Shown in pieces: positions 33,877 through 44,710 of a stretch of DNA of 64,000 bases (its first letter is position 1; every line of letters starts with the position of its first letter). The notes below the pieces were generated by a model. It saw nothing but the letters and a program-made list of their open reading frames with translations. It was not told where the DNA came from and ran no database searches. The translations under genes and the position numbers were made by a program. The stretch is from Pictodentalium vernedei (Eukaryota > Mollusca > Scaphopoda > Dentaliida > Dentaliidae), in the NCBI GenBank assembly GCA_031216915.1, contig CM062290.1, forward strand, positions 258,578,291 to 258,642,290, written 5' to 3'.

Positions 33877-34504
33877 CTTTCTGTGGTTCCCATGGGGATT
33901 TCAACAACAGAGTGCTGAGTGATAAATCTTCTATCCTCAGTAAATGCAGACTTGTACACAATAACAGCAAATATCAATTTTCATCCCTCTCTCCTCTCTC
34001 CAATTTAAAAAAATATGGAGTTTTTGAGAGATGAAAAAACATTCAACGGACAAATTTCTTGATCTGATTTGAGTCATTAAAATTTGATATCATTCTCATT
34101 TGTTATGTAGCTAGATTAAGCCGTCAGCTTGAATAAAGATATTACAAGAGAGTTAAAGCCTTGAAGCAGGATTGATCAGTTTGTTTCTAAACAAAGATTG
34201 TGGCCAGTGACAGAAGCTGTTTGCTCAGTCAAGCATTTGGAAGGTGTAAAAAGGAAGGATTAAACAGACTTTTTTATGAAACTCAAACAACCTGTTGGTT
34301 CAGTGGTTAGACAAGTCAATAGAGATTTATTTAAATGCAACCTTACACTGAGATACCAGGACCATACTGGCAAATAGCACCGCCCGATGACACATGACGT
34401 ATTAGCGATAGCATAAACATGACAGAATGAGAAGAATGAAGCTGTACAAGAGGCAAGCCTATCACAAGTGATTTTCAACAGTCTGTTTGAAGATGTCATA
34501 CTCT

Positions 34505-34751
34505 TTAACCTTTTACCTAACATGAAAAGCAGACGACACTTTCAAAAAAAATTCTTGAATCACTAATTTTATTTCATTTTTTGTCTCAAAAACATAGGTT
34601 ATGACCCCTCGTTGGAACGAGCTCAACAAACTCGTTCCAACAAGGGGTCATAACCTATGTTTTTGAGACCAAAAATGAAAAAATAGTGAAAATTAAGATT
34701 TTTGAGAAAATCGCTGGCTGGTTTTGGCCATTACGGTGGGTAAAGAGTTAA
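34505..34751. mobile_element. TTAA palindromic MITE
   Basis: TTAACCTTTTACC (34,505) and GGTAAAGAGTTAA (ends 34,751). The inner near-perfect palindrome at 34,584-34,668 starts TCTCAAAAACATAGGTTATG and has GAACGAGCTCAAC near the apex. Confidence 0.82.
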
Positions 34752-35085
34752 CCTTTATCTCTTGACCTTTACAGGGTGTCTAGAAGCAAAGCATAAAAAC
34801 AAAAAAAATCTTGAGACTTTTCTCTTACCAAAGATATTTATGTTCACATAACCAAAGCATAAAATTTGTCTTGCTTCTCCTGTCCTCTAAAATCATAATA
34901 GCATTATGCATGTTCTATCAAGTTCTAGAAAACCACTCTTTTACTTGTACAGAAGAACCCTGTTAACTGAATAGCCTTTTCGCCAATAAAAAAAAATTAT
35001 GTAAAGAGAAGTATCCAATTAATGGGGATATGGTCATATTCCTGTATTCTAAGAGATAAAGTAAGCATTTAGTCTATAATATCTT

Positions 35086-35486
35086 GTTTGTTTATTTATT
35101 TATTGGTGTTTAAGGTCACATATTTCTGCACAATGGCTGATCATGACTGCAACATAGATATTAAGTCCACCAATCGTTTATACCCATATTGCCCATTTTA
35201 GGGGACTTCCAAGGTCATATCGTGTCGGTGACAGTTTTATGGGTGGAGGAAGTCGGATTACCCGGAGAGAACCACCGAGCAACGACGAGCAGCTGCCAGC
35301 TCCCCAAAATCGTAATTCTGCACTGCAGTACAGGCAGGGTTAGATTGGTTGAAGATATGTGCACCAGCGAGGTGTAGTATGCCTTAGTGCATGGTGTCAT
35401 CATGCCCCCATGTGCACAATCAGGGTTTAAAGGCCTTGCCCAAGGACACAACACGGGAGTCTGAATCGATCAGACGGTCACCCATG
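35086..35486 (-). mobile_element. rearranged SINE with truncated 5S-type head
   Basis: Tail TTTATTTATTTATTGG at 35,092. Bases 35,150-35,215 are second-family sequence (TTATACCCATATTGCCC). The SINE body (5S subfamily, GCAGCTGCCAGCTCCCC) then runs to GTCTGAATCGATCAGACGG and GGTCACCCATG, the same 5S-derived head start as at 51,616-51,650. The head is cut at 35,487 by a MITE arm. Confidence 0.75.
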
Positions 35487-35770
35487 ATCACTTCATTGGA
35501 ATGAGCTCAAGCTCATTCGATCCAATGGCCATAAGCTATGCTTTTGAAGCAATAAAGATATTAGTTTCTCAAGAAATACTTCTTTTCAAATGTCATCAGT
35601 AGTTACGTTAGGTAAAGCTTAATTATCTTATGATCCCCTCAATGGAATGAGCTTGAGCTCTTTCGAACCAATGATCATAAGCTGTGCTTTTGAGGCAATA
35701 AATGAAGATATAAGTTTCTCAAGAAATACTTTTTAGCAAATGTCATCAGTAGTTATGTTTGGTAAAGCTA
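35487..35770 (+). repeat. two tandem half-copies of the GAGCTC MITE
   Basis: Two about 150 bp units share CATAAGCT-TGCTTTTGA, TTTCTCAAGAAATACTT and AAATGTCATCAGTAGTTA, at about 35,530-35,615 and 35,687-35,770. Each has a short GAGCTCAAGCTC-like or GAGCTTGAGCTC-like apex. Confidence 0.7.
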
Positions 35771-36410
35771 AAGTGGAACTCACAGTACCAAAAGTTCACA
35801 AATTAAAGTTCATTGTCTCATCAACAATGTCATCCACTTGCTTGCTGGAAGGTATGGACAAGTTATATGTAGAAAGTCATAATATATTTTATGAGAAGGC
35901 ACGCAACATCTCATGTAACTTGATTTATTGTCAACGGAAATCCCCATAGGAGCTGTGTCTAATAAAATCCTATATTGCACAGTGGTGTGTATGTATTGAC
36001 TGTGAATTAGTATAAATCAATTGTCAATTTGTGGATTTGAGACATCCATCATTTCTTTTCGTAACCTCGTCACCATCTCACCTTTGGGCATTATTCTTTG
36101 ATTGCCTCCTTAATTGAACAATAATTGCTAGTATTGCAGATGGAGAGAATTGTAAGTGGAGGGTAATGGGATGTTGAATGGAAGGGCAGAAAATAAATCT
36201 GTTTTCATGGAGTAAAAAGTTACATCATTTGGCTTATAATTAGCAATTGTTACATCACAATGCCCTCTCAACCCCATAAAGCTCAGGCACTAACAAACAA
36301 AATTTTTTTTGATAGGCACTGTGTTGCTGAAGTATTCAAATAACAATCTACTTGTAACAAGCTATTAATTGAAAATACAATAAGTTTTCATTTTTGGAAT
36401 TCACGTTAAA
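35771..36410. other. non-coding stretch
   Basis: No gene or repeat recognised; the short ORF at 35,740-35,949 overlaps a MITE arm. Confidence 0.45.
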
Positions 36411-37411
36411 ACAAGAGCGTACATATCGCTGAAGCAATACAATGTCCCCTACCGGACTAATGAGCATTAATTATACAAATGTTGTAACCTCGATGTGATC
36501 AGCATGAATTACGTTGAAGAGTTTCCAAAAAAAAGTCTGGAAAATTGATATTTTGGTGCTTTTCCATATTTCCAAGGGCCATAACTTACACAAGAATAAT
36601 GCAATTAGCATGAAACTCAAACTTGTTTTGTTAGTCATCATTCTATAGTAGATTACCAAGAATGAAATCATTCGGTTGAAGCATTTTCAAAAAAAGTCCG
36701 GAAAACTAAAGTATGACTGACAGACTGATGATGGATGGACAGAGTGCAAATGAAACTTGATCTGTAAGTCATCGTTCTATAGTAGGTTACCAAAAAAGAA
36801 ATCATTCCGTTGAAGCGTTTCCAAAAAAAGTCTGGAAAACTGATATTTTGGCGCTTTTCCATATTTCCAAGGGCCATAACTCATACAAGAATAAGGCAAT
36901 CAGCATGATACTCAAACTTGATCTGTAAGTCATCATTCTATAGTGGGTTACCAAAAATGAAATCATTCTGTTGAAGCGTTTCCAAAAAAAGTCCGGAAAA
37001 CTGATATTTTGGCGCTTTTCCATATTTCCAAGGGCCATAACTCACACAAGAATAATGCAATCAGCATCAAATTCAAACTTGATCTGTAAGTCATCATTCT
37101 ATAGTAGTTTACCAAAAATGAAATCATTCCGTTGAAGCGTTTCCAAAAAAAACTCTGGAAAACTGATATTTTGGTGCTTTTCCATATTTCCAAGGGCCAT
37201 AACTCACACAAGAATAATGCAATCAGCATGAAACTCAAACTTGATCTGTAAGTCATCATTCTATAGTAATTTACCAAAAATGAAATCATTCCGTTGAAGC
37301 GTTTCCAAAAAAAACTCTGGAAAACTAAAGTGTGACTGACAGACTGACAGACCGATGGATGGACAGAGTGCAAACCTATAGTCCCCTCTGGTGATGCCGG
37401 TAGGAGACTAA
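36411..37411 (+). mobile_element. non-autonomous element with 161 bp tandem core
   Basis: Starts AACAAGAGCGTACATATCGC with GTCCCCTACCGGACT at 36,446, and ends with GTCCCC...CCGGTAGGAGACT. The core phrase CGTTTCCAAAAAAA occurs about every 160 bp (36,818, 36,978, 37,140, 37,301; weaker at 36,521 and 36,683), with CCATATTTCCAAGGGCCATA in each. A CTGACAGACTGACAGACCG tract precedes the right end. The 175-codon minus ORF (36,963-37,490) is this array translated. Confidence 0.82.
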
Positions 37412-37990
37412 AAATGTCCACAATCCAGTACAATGTATAAGTATTTCCATTAGTTCCTTGAACCATGCACCCTATGTCACATGCAACCAATTAACCCTGT
37501 GCACTTTTGACGCCTTAGTCAGTGTATATTTTCATGTAGTGTGTGATAAGGCAGTTACCAGTTTTTTTTATAACCAGAAAGTGTGACTAACTTTCTGGTT
37601 ATAATTTTTATTCATTTTTAAATGAGTAACTGACCCTGTGTACTGCACATCCTTAGTGTAAATTTCATCTATATCAATTCTTTATCTAAAGTAATGGCCA
37701 AATGCAGCCAGTACTATTCTAGAGAAAGCATTCAAACTCAGTTTATGACCCTTCATTGAATGGACTTTGGAAAGGTTTTTAAGTGAATTCCAAAAATGAA
37801 AACATGTTTTATTTTCAATTAACAGCTTGTTTGATGTTACCTTGGAGAAAAGACAGATGTTTATGTGTAGGTGTATGAAACAGTGCTACCCTTTTACCCA
37901 ATGTAATAGACGAAACATAGACGAAAAATAGACGAAACCACCAGTACTATCAAATTTTCATTTTGTGTCTAAAAAACATAGCTTATTCAT
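37412..37990. other. non-coding stretch with palindromes
   Basis: GTTTTTTTTATAACCAGAAAG and CTTTCTGGTTATAA near 37,560-37,605 form a hairpin. ACCCTTTTACCCAATG at 37,888 is a MITE-end-like sequence. No gene. Confidence 0.4.
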
Positions 37991-37992
37991 TT

Positions 37993-38300
37993 AATTATTA
38001 GGGTTTAATAGCACTTTCAACAACCAGGTTCATATCATGTCAGACAGCTTTAAGGATGGAGGAAGCCAGAGTATCCAGAGAAGACCACTGAGCAGTGGCA
38101 AGACTGTTCAGCAAAATAACCCTGCACAAACATGGTTAGCATTTATTAGTTGAAGAAATGTGCAGCATCAAAGTGTGTACTGTGCTTTAGCACACTGAGC
38201 CACCATGTTCCCACTTACACCTTTGGGATTAAGTGTCTTGCTCAAGGACACAGCCTTCGACCTTTTGATCTAAACTCTTTCCCTGCAGCAAGTGGTGGAC
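37993..38300 (-). mobile_element. old, diverged SINE copy
   Basis: Follows the family from ATTATTAGGGTTTAATAGCAC through GGATGGAGGAAGCCAGAGTA to CTTGCTCAAGGACACAGCC, with many substitutions and without a clear head. No target-site duplication seen. Confidence 0.7.
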
Positions 38301-38688
38301 AGGATTTTCCTGCCCAGTACAAAAATACTCTGTTACCTAAAAAGGGATAATTCTCTCTCTCTTAACAAAATATACCTCCACAAATAGAAGCAATCTTCTT
38401 AAAAAGGATTTCTTGATGCCAGTATCTAGTAAAATACGTCATTAATGTAAACGCAGTAATTATAACAAGTCATAGAGAGTCCCCTATCAGAGGTGTCTGA
38501 TTATAATTGTCATGCCCTACTCTGGCATCCTTTCATGTAGATTAAAATATTGTTTGAAGCCAGACGACATGTTTAGTGAGTGAATGAACTCACAGCATAA
38601 TAATTATCAACTCATAAGTTTAGACGTACCACAGGCATCTCGTGAAGGTTCTAAATTCTGCTGCATAAACACGGTTGGATTCTGGAAT

Positions 38689-38900
38689 TTAACCCCCTGC
38701 ACACTGATGTCAAAATATCCAGATTTGAGGTAGCCATTTTTCCTATAATGCAACTGGAAATTTAACCAATTCAATCTTGTTTGACAGAGCTCATTGAGCA
38801 CTGTCAAACACGATTGAATTGGTTAAATTTCTAGTTGCATTATGGGAAATATTTGCACCCTGAACTTTAGATATTTCAACATCAGTGTGCAGGGGGTTAA
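38689..38900. mobile_element. near-perfect TTAA palindromic MITE
   Basis: TTAACCCCCTGCACACTGATG (38,689) mirrored by CATCAGTGTGCAGGGGGTTAA (ends 38,900). Almost the whole 212 bp is one inverted repeat, through AATTTAACCAATTCAATC and the apex GACAGAGCTCATTGAG at about 38,783. No coding. The strongest hairpin of this family here. Confidence 0.9.
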
Positions 38901-39415
38901 GACACTAGGAATTTTCAGTATGTGATATTGGTTTTGTGTTGCCCGTATAGGGACAGGAAATCTTTATACAGTGTTCATATGGACTTGGACTGATCGAGAT
39001 AAGTATAGCTTTATATAGATAGTATTTCTTAGTTTTAATATCAGGCTTCATGCCTGACAATACATATAGTTAAATATTGTAAACACAGAATAGCATATAA
39101 GCATTTGATAGGTGAACAAGAATAATTAATTGAATAGATAGTGCACTTTAATTGATAGATTATAATAACAGGCAACTGGGTGATTCAAGCATCGACTGAA
39201 TAATTTGTGAATTTATATGAACATATTTGTGAATAGTTAAATAAGGAAAATCGAATATGCGAATAAGTGGATAGGTAATAACGATTATAAGGATCGATGT
39301 AACTCTCTTCTGCACATGTGCCAAATCATGGAAATTCAACCTTTGGATTATTGAATTATATTTTAAATTCTTGTCAATATAACACTAAATAGATACTCTC
39401 CATGTAAAAATATTA
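38901..39415. other. AT-rich stretch without gene
   Basis: No ORF, repeat or RNA recognised. Confidence 0.45.
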
Positions 39416-39605
39416 TCTATCTATCTATTGGTGTTTAAGGTCACATACTTCTACACAATGGCTAATCATGACATCAACATGGAGATAAAGTCAAGTCCAG
39501 CCAATCGTTTATACCCATGTTGCCCATTTTAGAGGACTTCCACCCCAAGCATTGGTGACTGGGTGCTATTTTACCAGTATAACAGAGCTTGTTTACCACA
39601 GTAAT
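39416..39605 (-). repeat. composite of SINE tail and second dispersed family
   Basis: Starts like the SINE tail and body (TATTGGTGTTTAAGGTCAC, ACAATGGCTAATCATGAC), then becomes TTATACCCATGTTGCCC / GAGGACTTCCACCCC / ACCACAGTAA. The same join is seen at 35,086-35,215 and 63,922-64,000, so this may be a second SINE-related family sharing the 3' tail. Confidence 0.6.
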
Positions 39606-40019
39606 GTAAAAATATTAATTTGTAAATTGTTATATATACTGGTTATACTGGTTGTCAGGTTAAATAATATTTTTATAATTGTTACTTGCTTTCATTCGTT
39701 ACTCGAGCAAGCCACCCATTCCACCATTTGAACTTGTTTTAATCATGCAGGTGTCGATTATCGCTCACTGGGGATTATCGTCACTCCGTTGCACATACAT
39801 CATGTGATGGAGTCTTGATAATTCCAGATAAGGGGTGATTAACACGACTGATAAGATTTTCGGAATATCCACATTCGTGCCTCATTATTGAATTCCCCTT
39901 TAAAAACCTCTCGCAGTGTCATCTTATGTACATCCATATTTGTAGCACCAGACAACGTAAGTATTCCCCATTCTGTAGGGTGCCACCCTTGTCATAAATA
40001 TGGATGATTTCTAAATTTA
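39606..40019. other. non-coding stretch
   Basis: CATCCATATTTGTAGCACC and GGTGCCACCC...CATAAATATGGATG near 39,930-40,010 form an imperfect inverted pair. No gene. Confidence 0.4.
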
Positions 40020-40146
40020 TTTACGGGCCTTCGGTCACACCAGACTCAATTAAATTTCTCCTAAAATCAAGCAAGGCTGCTTTTCAGCAGCCATGACTTG
40101 ATTTTATGAGATATTTAAGAAAAAAAACTCAGCGGGTTAAGAGTTA
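40020..40146. mobile_element. right part of an AGCAGCCATGAC palindromic MITE
   Basis: CAAGGCTGCTTTTCAGCAGCCATGACTTG-like core and GCGGGTTAAGAGTTAA end; related to 57,376-57,621 and 62,856-63,103. Confidence 0.6.
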
Positions 40147-40199
40147 AATCCAATGCTCTTACCCTCGATGCTCCAAGAACATTGCTTACATGAATTTAG

Positions 40200-40464
40200 T
40201 TAACCCTTTACCCAATATAATGATCAAAACCTGCCAGTGCTATTCACCAAAAATAAAAAGATTAAATTTTTTATTTTTTTCATTTTTGGCCTAAAAAATT
40301 TCGGCTTATGGCTTCACATTGAAACCAGCTTGCTGAGTTCATTCCAGTGAGGGTAACATAAGCTTTGTTTAAAAATAAAAAAAATATGATAATGTTTAGT
40401 TATTTAAGAAATTTTTTTTTTTTTGGTAAATGTCATATGCTATTTGTATTTCATGAAGGGTTAA
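40200..40464. mobile_element. TTAA MITE, GAGCTC-type family, decayed
   Basis: TTAACCCTTTACCCAATA start and GAAGGGTTAA end, with a weak central palindrome (GAAACCAGCTTGCTGAGTTC). Confidence 0.65.
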
Positions 40465-41394
40465 ACTATTGGGTGGTTGGATTTAATTTATCTTGTCAAG
40501 CCTAGAAATATTTTTTTAACCCTTAAAGGTGTATGTCCAACTTTTACAACCCCAGAGCAGGTGCCCTTAGCAAGTCATCATGAGTGGGTCCTGCTGACAA
40601 TAAATAAATTACATAGGCAGGACCTTACACTTTATGGATTAAAATCTTCATTCAAAAAAGGTGGAAAAGTACCTCCCTACCCCCTCCACAAAAAAACAAA
40701 GCAGAATACTTAAAATTACTGTCAAAGTTAGAAAAAGGTCAAACATTAATAAAGATCGGTTCTATCTCACATGCATGATAAACCAAACAATCCAAGTAAC
40801 AAAAAAGGCTATAAAAAGATTATGATAAAAAAAGCACTCTGCCGAGTTTTTCTTTTCCCTTTAAACATAGCCTTTAAAAAAACACCACAGATTTAATGCA
40901 AGTAACTTGTCTCACAAACAGTGTACATTGAAAAACAAATGTGATGTTTTCTCAAAAGAAAATATATAATTCAAAGTGAGTGCTGTCATTGCAGTGACCT
41001 CATTAAGTGTCTTGAGGACATTACTTCCAGTTAACACCAGTGCACATTTTTTTGGTTCATGAATTCAACTGAAAACTCCTGACACCTTGTTAAACCTAAA
41101 AATTGTTTCAGATTTCCCACTGAAAATGATATGCACTCACTTTTGAGTTCCACTTTAGAATATTATAAATGCAATGAAAGTGTCAATGACACTGTAGCTC
41201 AACTTGTCAAGACAAAGACATGTACATGTACAGTATGTGACACAGCAATGACAAACATCTAGGTAATGACCTGATAACAAAGGTACATATAAAGTATTGT
41301 AACGGTCTGTACATAAATACTGACCGTTACCTGTAACAAATGTATAGGTAAAGTATTGTAAAGGTGGGTGACAGTCAGATGCTAAACTAGAAAA
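40465..41394. other. non-coding stretch
   Basis: No convincing ORF, RNA gene or repeat; the ORF at 40,477-40,713 has no recognisable motif. Short repeats of GGTACATATAAAGTATTGTA and ATAGGTAAAGTATTGTAA type occur near 41,281-41,365. Confidence 0.4.
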
Positions 41395-41835
41395 GAAAAC
41401 TTTGAGTCCCAGAGTGGGTCTGACTGAACCCCAAAATATTTGTTCTCATAGCACAGTGATAACAAAGGCACCCCAAAACACACTCATTCCTGTCCCAAGG
41501 TGAAAACAAAGGTACCCAAGAAGTTTCGTGAAGATCAGTTCACAAATATGAGCTGTGTAGAAGTTGTGACAAAAAACTGATTGGACCTAATTTCGGTACA
41601 AAATGGCCACTGGCAGCCATCTTGAATTCTGGACTGCACCCAGAAGCACTCGTTCTCATCCCAAGGAGATAACAAAGGTACCCAAGAAGTTTTGTGAAGA
41701 TCGGTTCATAAATACAGCCTCTAGCCCGAGCGTATTGACATGTGCACTTACAGTGTATAAGTAGCACTGAATAAATCAAAGTTCATCTAATTTGCATAAT
41801 TTCTGCACGAGAAAAAAACCCGTACTACATGTGAT
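41395..41835 (+). mobile_element. fragment of the 336 bp-unit element seen at 48,065-49,172
   Basis: Shares CAAGAAGTTT(C/T)GTGAAGATC, CTCTAGCCCGAGCGTATTG, CACTCGTTCTCATCCCAAGG and ACCCGTACTACATGTGATG with the larger array. Confidence 0.75.
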
Positions 41836-42029
41836 GTATTCCATGTTACTAAACATTCATACAAAAATATATTCAAACTAGACTTTATGATTCTGGAGAA
41901 TCATGGCTTTTCCCGATGAGATTCCTTGATTTTTCATGCCCCCACAGTGTCTGATGAATTGTTCTTAACTGTCTCACTGAAGTTCCTTCATTGATGTTAT
42001 GAGAAAGGTGATCTCAAATGACTCAGTTT

Positions 42030-42381
42030 GATAAAAAAAATTGTTTAGGTAAAACCATCATTACCGGTGGAGTGGGTTAATATTAATATCGTCGTCCCAC
42101 AAGTTAATGGCCGACAAAAGAAGTTATGTTTGTTTGACACATACGCACTGAGTGCTCTGTCTATTTGAAAATGGTCCATTTTATCTCAAATGTACCCAAA
42201 ATATTGATGTCTGGCAGTTTGTAGAGGGTTAACATGTGCTAACAGGAATATTTATTCATGCAACTTGCAATTCCAAACCAAAAAGTGCGAATGGCCATTT
42301 TTACTAAAAATCTACAAGATGTTTTCAGAGAAAGCCATGTGCATACGCTTTTTTCGAATTTGACGTGACGAAATGCGAAAT
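42030..42381 (+). repeat. unit of the 340 bp family, interrupted by SINE
   Basis: CTGGCAGTTTGTAGAGGGTTAA, ATTCATGCAACTTGCAATTCC-like and AAAATCTACAAGATGTTTTC match units at 46,300-47,760. It resumes after the SINE at about 42,758. Confidence 0.65.
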
Positions 42382-42394
42382 TCGTATCGCTCTT

Positions 42395-42744
42395 ATTATT
42401 TATTTATTTATTGGTGTTTAAGGTCACATATTTCTGCACAATGGTTAATCATGACCGTGACAGTTTTACGGGTGGAGGAAGCCGGAGTACCCGGAGAGAA
42501 CCACCGAGCAACGGCGAGCAACTGTCAGCTCCCCAACATACCAACTCCACACAAGCAGGGTTAGCATTGGTTGAAGACAGGTGCACCATCGACGTGCAGT
42601 ATGCCTTAGTACCGTGCCCCCGCGTGGGCAATGGGAGTGAAGTGTCTTGCCCAAGGACACAACGCGGTTGCCACAGGTGGGATTCGAACCGAGGACCTCT
42701 CGGCTTGCAGCCTGCACCTCTACCTACTGAGCCACCGCGCCCCC
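42395..42744 (-). mobile_element. full-length tRNA-headed SINE with 13 bp target-site duplication
   Basis: Flanked by TCGTATCGCTCTT (42,382-42,394) and TCGTATCGCCCTT (42,745-42,757). On the minus strand: A-box-like GTGGCTCAGTAGGTA (42,735-42,721), B-box GGTTCGAATCC (42,690-42,680), body, (AATA)n tail. The head could be modelled as a tRNA by a scanner, but it is SINE-embedded. The 136- and 103-codon ORFs here are the SINE translated. Confidence 0.95.
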
Positions 42745-43059
42745 TCGTATCGCCCTTCATGGAAAGTGATGCCGCAACTATCCATGAACAACGAGTGAAA
42801 ATTTCATGGAAATCTGCCTAGAATTGGCTGGGATATAGCGTTTTGAAAAGAGGAGGTAACTGTTTGAATTTGGTCCTTCCTTTTCAAGCCAGTTCGAAAA
42901 AAGATGTCGTGAATGGGCGCAGACTCCTTTAGTGCCCCCCCCCCCCTCTCTGGAGTAAGTCCACTTAAATGTTACAATTGTGTGTGACTGGTGGAGAGTT
43001 GGCTGTAAATGGAAGTTGCTTCTTTAAGACCGCCACCCAGGGATCCAAACACAACCTTT

Positions 43060-43435
43060 AAACCAAAGAGAATCGTCAGAAGTTTAAAGTGAAAAGAAAT
43101 TGGCGGTGATTGGGTTTCTGGTATTGGACATTAAAATAGCACTTCTGACATACACGAACCGTGTCCAGACCGCTGGAGGCAGCGACTTGAAATTTTCAGA
43201 ACTTGTTCGACGAACCCTGGCCGACATTTTGGGATCTGTTAGTTTAAACATATTTATTTGCCAACAAAAGCATAGCAAAAGGATTGGAGGACAAGTGCTC
43301 AACACTTAGCAAACCCTCCTCTCCATTACATATAACATTTAATAATATAATTAGTGTAATAATGGTAGCAATTAAATAATGTACAAAACTTTACTAATAG
43401 ATTTACACTTATATTTTCTGCCAAATAAAAATAGG

Positions 43436-43498
<63 letters not shown>

Positions 43499-43880
43499 GA
43501 AGAAGAAGAAAAAAGAAGAAGTAAGGCTCACAGTGAAGGGGCAGAGATTTCCACTGATAAATGTTGCTCAAACTCCTACGGAAGTGTTCCATTACAATGG
43601 CTAAACAAGAGGGATCTGTTTGGAGCGTCCGGACCGCCTGGAAAACACCACGCATCGCTTGGAATGTGAGAGTACTATTCGTCCCGACTCTGTCAGTTTA
43701 GAATGGACATGGGCAGTGTTGTAGGCGACTGTAGAGCTGCGATTGAGCATAACGTCCCAGGTTTCGGTGCCTCATTGCCTTACCGACTCCAAGGTATGAT
43801 TGTTTGTCTCAATATCGTCCTTACTACTTGTAGTTTATACCGTTGCCATACTTTAATGTAGCCTCTTGGCGTTTTCGAGA
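43060..43880 (+). repeat. duplicated segment, first copy (with insertion)
   Basis: 43,070-43,238 matches 43,985-44,185 (AAAGTGAAAAGAAAT, CGAACCGTGTCCAGACCGCT, CCTGGCCGACATTTTG). 43,640-43,880 matches 44,190-44,440 (GAGAGTACTATTCGTCCCGA, ACTCCAAGGTA, TTGTAGTTTATACCG-like). About 400 bp, including a GA microsatellite, separates the two halves here but not in the second copy. Nature unknown; possibly a duplicated non-coding exon or promoter, or an unclassified repeat. Confidence 0.7.
43439..43522 (+). repeat. (GA)n microsatellite grading into GAA repeats
   Basis: About 55 bp of GA followed by GAAGAAGAAGAAG; open frames through it (RE repeats) are not genes. Confidence 0.97.
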
Positions 43881-43979
43881 CTTTCGACCCAGAACGCCGC
43901 CAAGGTGGGGAAGTGCGGGGGAGGGGGGGGCTGCAGCGGCCTTGGGGGGCGGGTTGTATCCTGACACTATCTTTAAACC

Positions 43980-44440
43980 TTAGATAATCCGCAGAAGTTG
44001 AAGTGAAAAGAAATCGACGGTGAGTATGTTTTTTGGCGGGAAACGATTAACGAAAATTTGCCAGTTAGACATTCAAATTGCACTTCCCACAAACACGAAC
44101 CGTGTCCAGACCGCTGAAGGCAGTGACTTCTGATTTTCAGAACTTGTTCTACGCACCCTGGCCGACATTTTGGCATCTGTTGCAAGTGTCGATACCGCGT
44201 GGAGAACACCATGCATCGCGTGGAAAGTGAGAGTACTATTCGTCCCGACTCTATCAGTTTGGAAAGGAATTGGGCACTATTGTAGACTACTGTAGAGCAG
44301 CGATTAAGTATAAAGCCGGAGTTTTTTTGTGCTAAATTGCCTAACCGGCTCCAAGGTACGATCTTTCGTCTGTACATCGCCCAGATCGCCTGTAGTTTAT
44401 AGCGTTACCATACGTTGAAGTAGCCTTTTGTCATTTTCGC
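43980..44440 (+). repeat. duplicated segment, second copy (uninterrupted)
   Basis: Partner of 43,060-43,880, about 80-85% similar by eye. Both copies carry CCAAGGTATGAT / CCAAGGTACGAT, which looks like a splice donor context. A 134-codon minus ORF (43,973-44,377) shows no recognisable domain. Confidence 0.65.
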
Positions 44441-44539
44441 CACTTTCTACCGAGATTTGAGGGTACCTTCCTTCAACCCCAATTTACAGCGAAATCTAGC
44501 CATGCTCACAACCACGCCCTCTCCCCGTCGGCCCGGGTG

Positions 44540-44664
44540 CTTCTAAAGATAGAAAGGTCAATGGGGAGGGGCAGGTGTACTTGGTGTAAAAACAGCAGGG
44601 AGGGGGGCACGTGTCCTAGGTAAAAGAAACAGCAGGGGACAGGTGTCCTAGGTAAAATAAACAG

Positions 44665-44700
<36 letters not shown>

Positions 44701-44710
44701 GGAGGGCAGA
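44540..44710 (+). repeat. G-rich tandem tract
   Basis: About 40 bp units with GTGTCCTAGGTAAAA and AAACAGCAGGG at about 44,570, 44,610 and 44,650, ending in an uninterrupted run of about 33 G's (44,668-44,700). Potential G-quadruplex; the run length is probably unreliable in the assembly. Confidence 0.85.

Noticed and set aside
36963-37490. 175-codon ORF
   Set aside because: Translation of a 161 bp tandem array; the peptide repeats with the array and includes element-end sequence.
42680-42744. Candidate tRNA gene (A-box and B-box present)
   Set aside because: It is the head of a SINE with target-site duplications. I see no proper acceptor stem closure or terminator; same for 9,141, 22,040, 33,876, 50,206 and 62,196.
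42411-42821. 136-codon ORF and similar frames across the window with EEAGVPGENHRAT-like peptides
   Set aside because: The same peptide appears wherever the SINE occurs; it is SINE sequence read through, not a protein family.
43379-43669. 96-codon ORF with RE/KE repeats
   Set aside because: Generated by the GA microsatellite.
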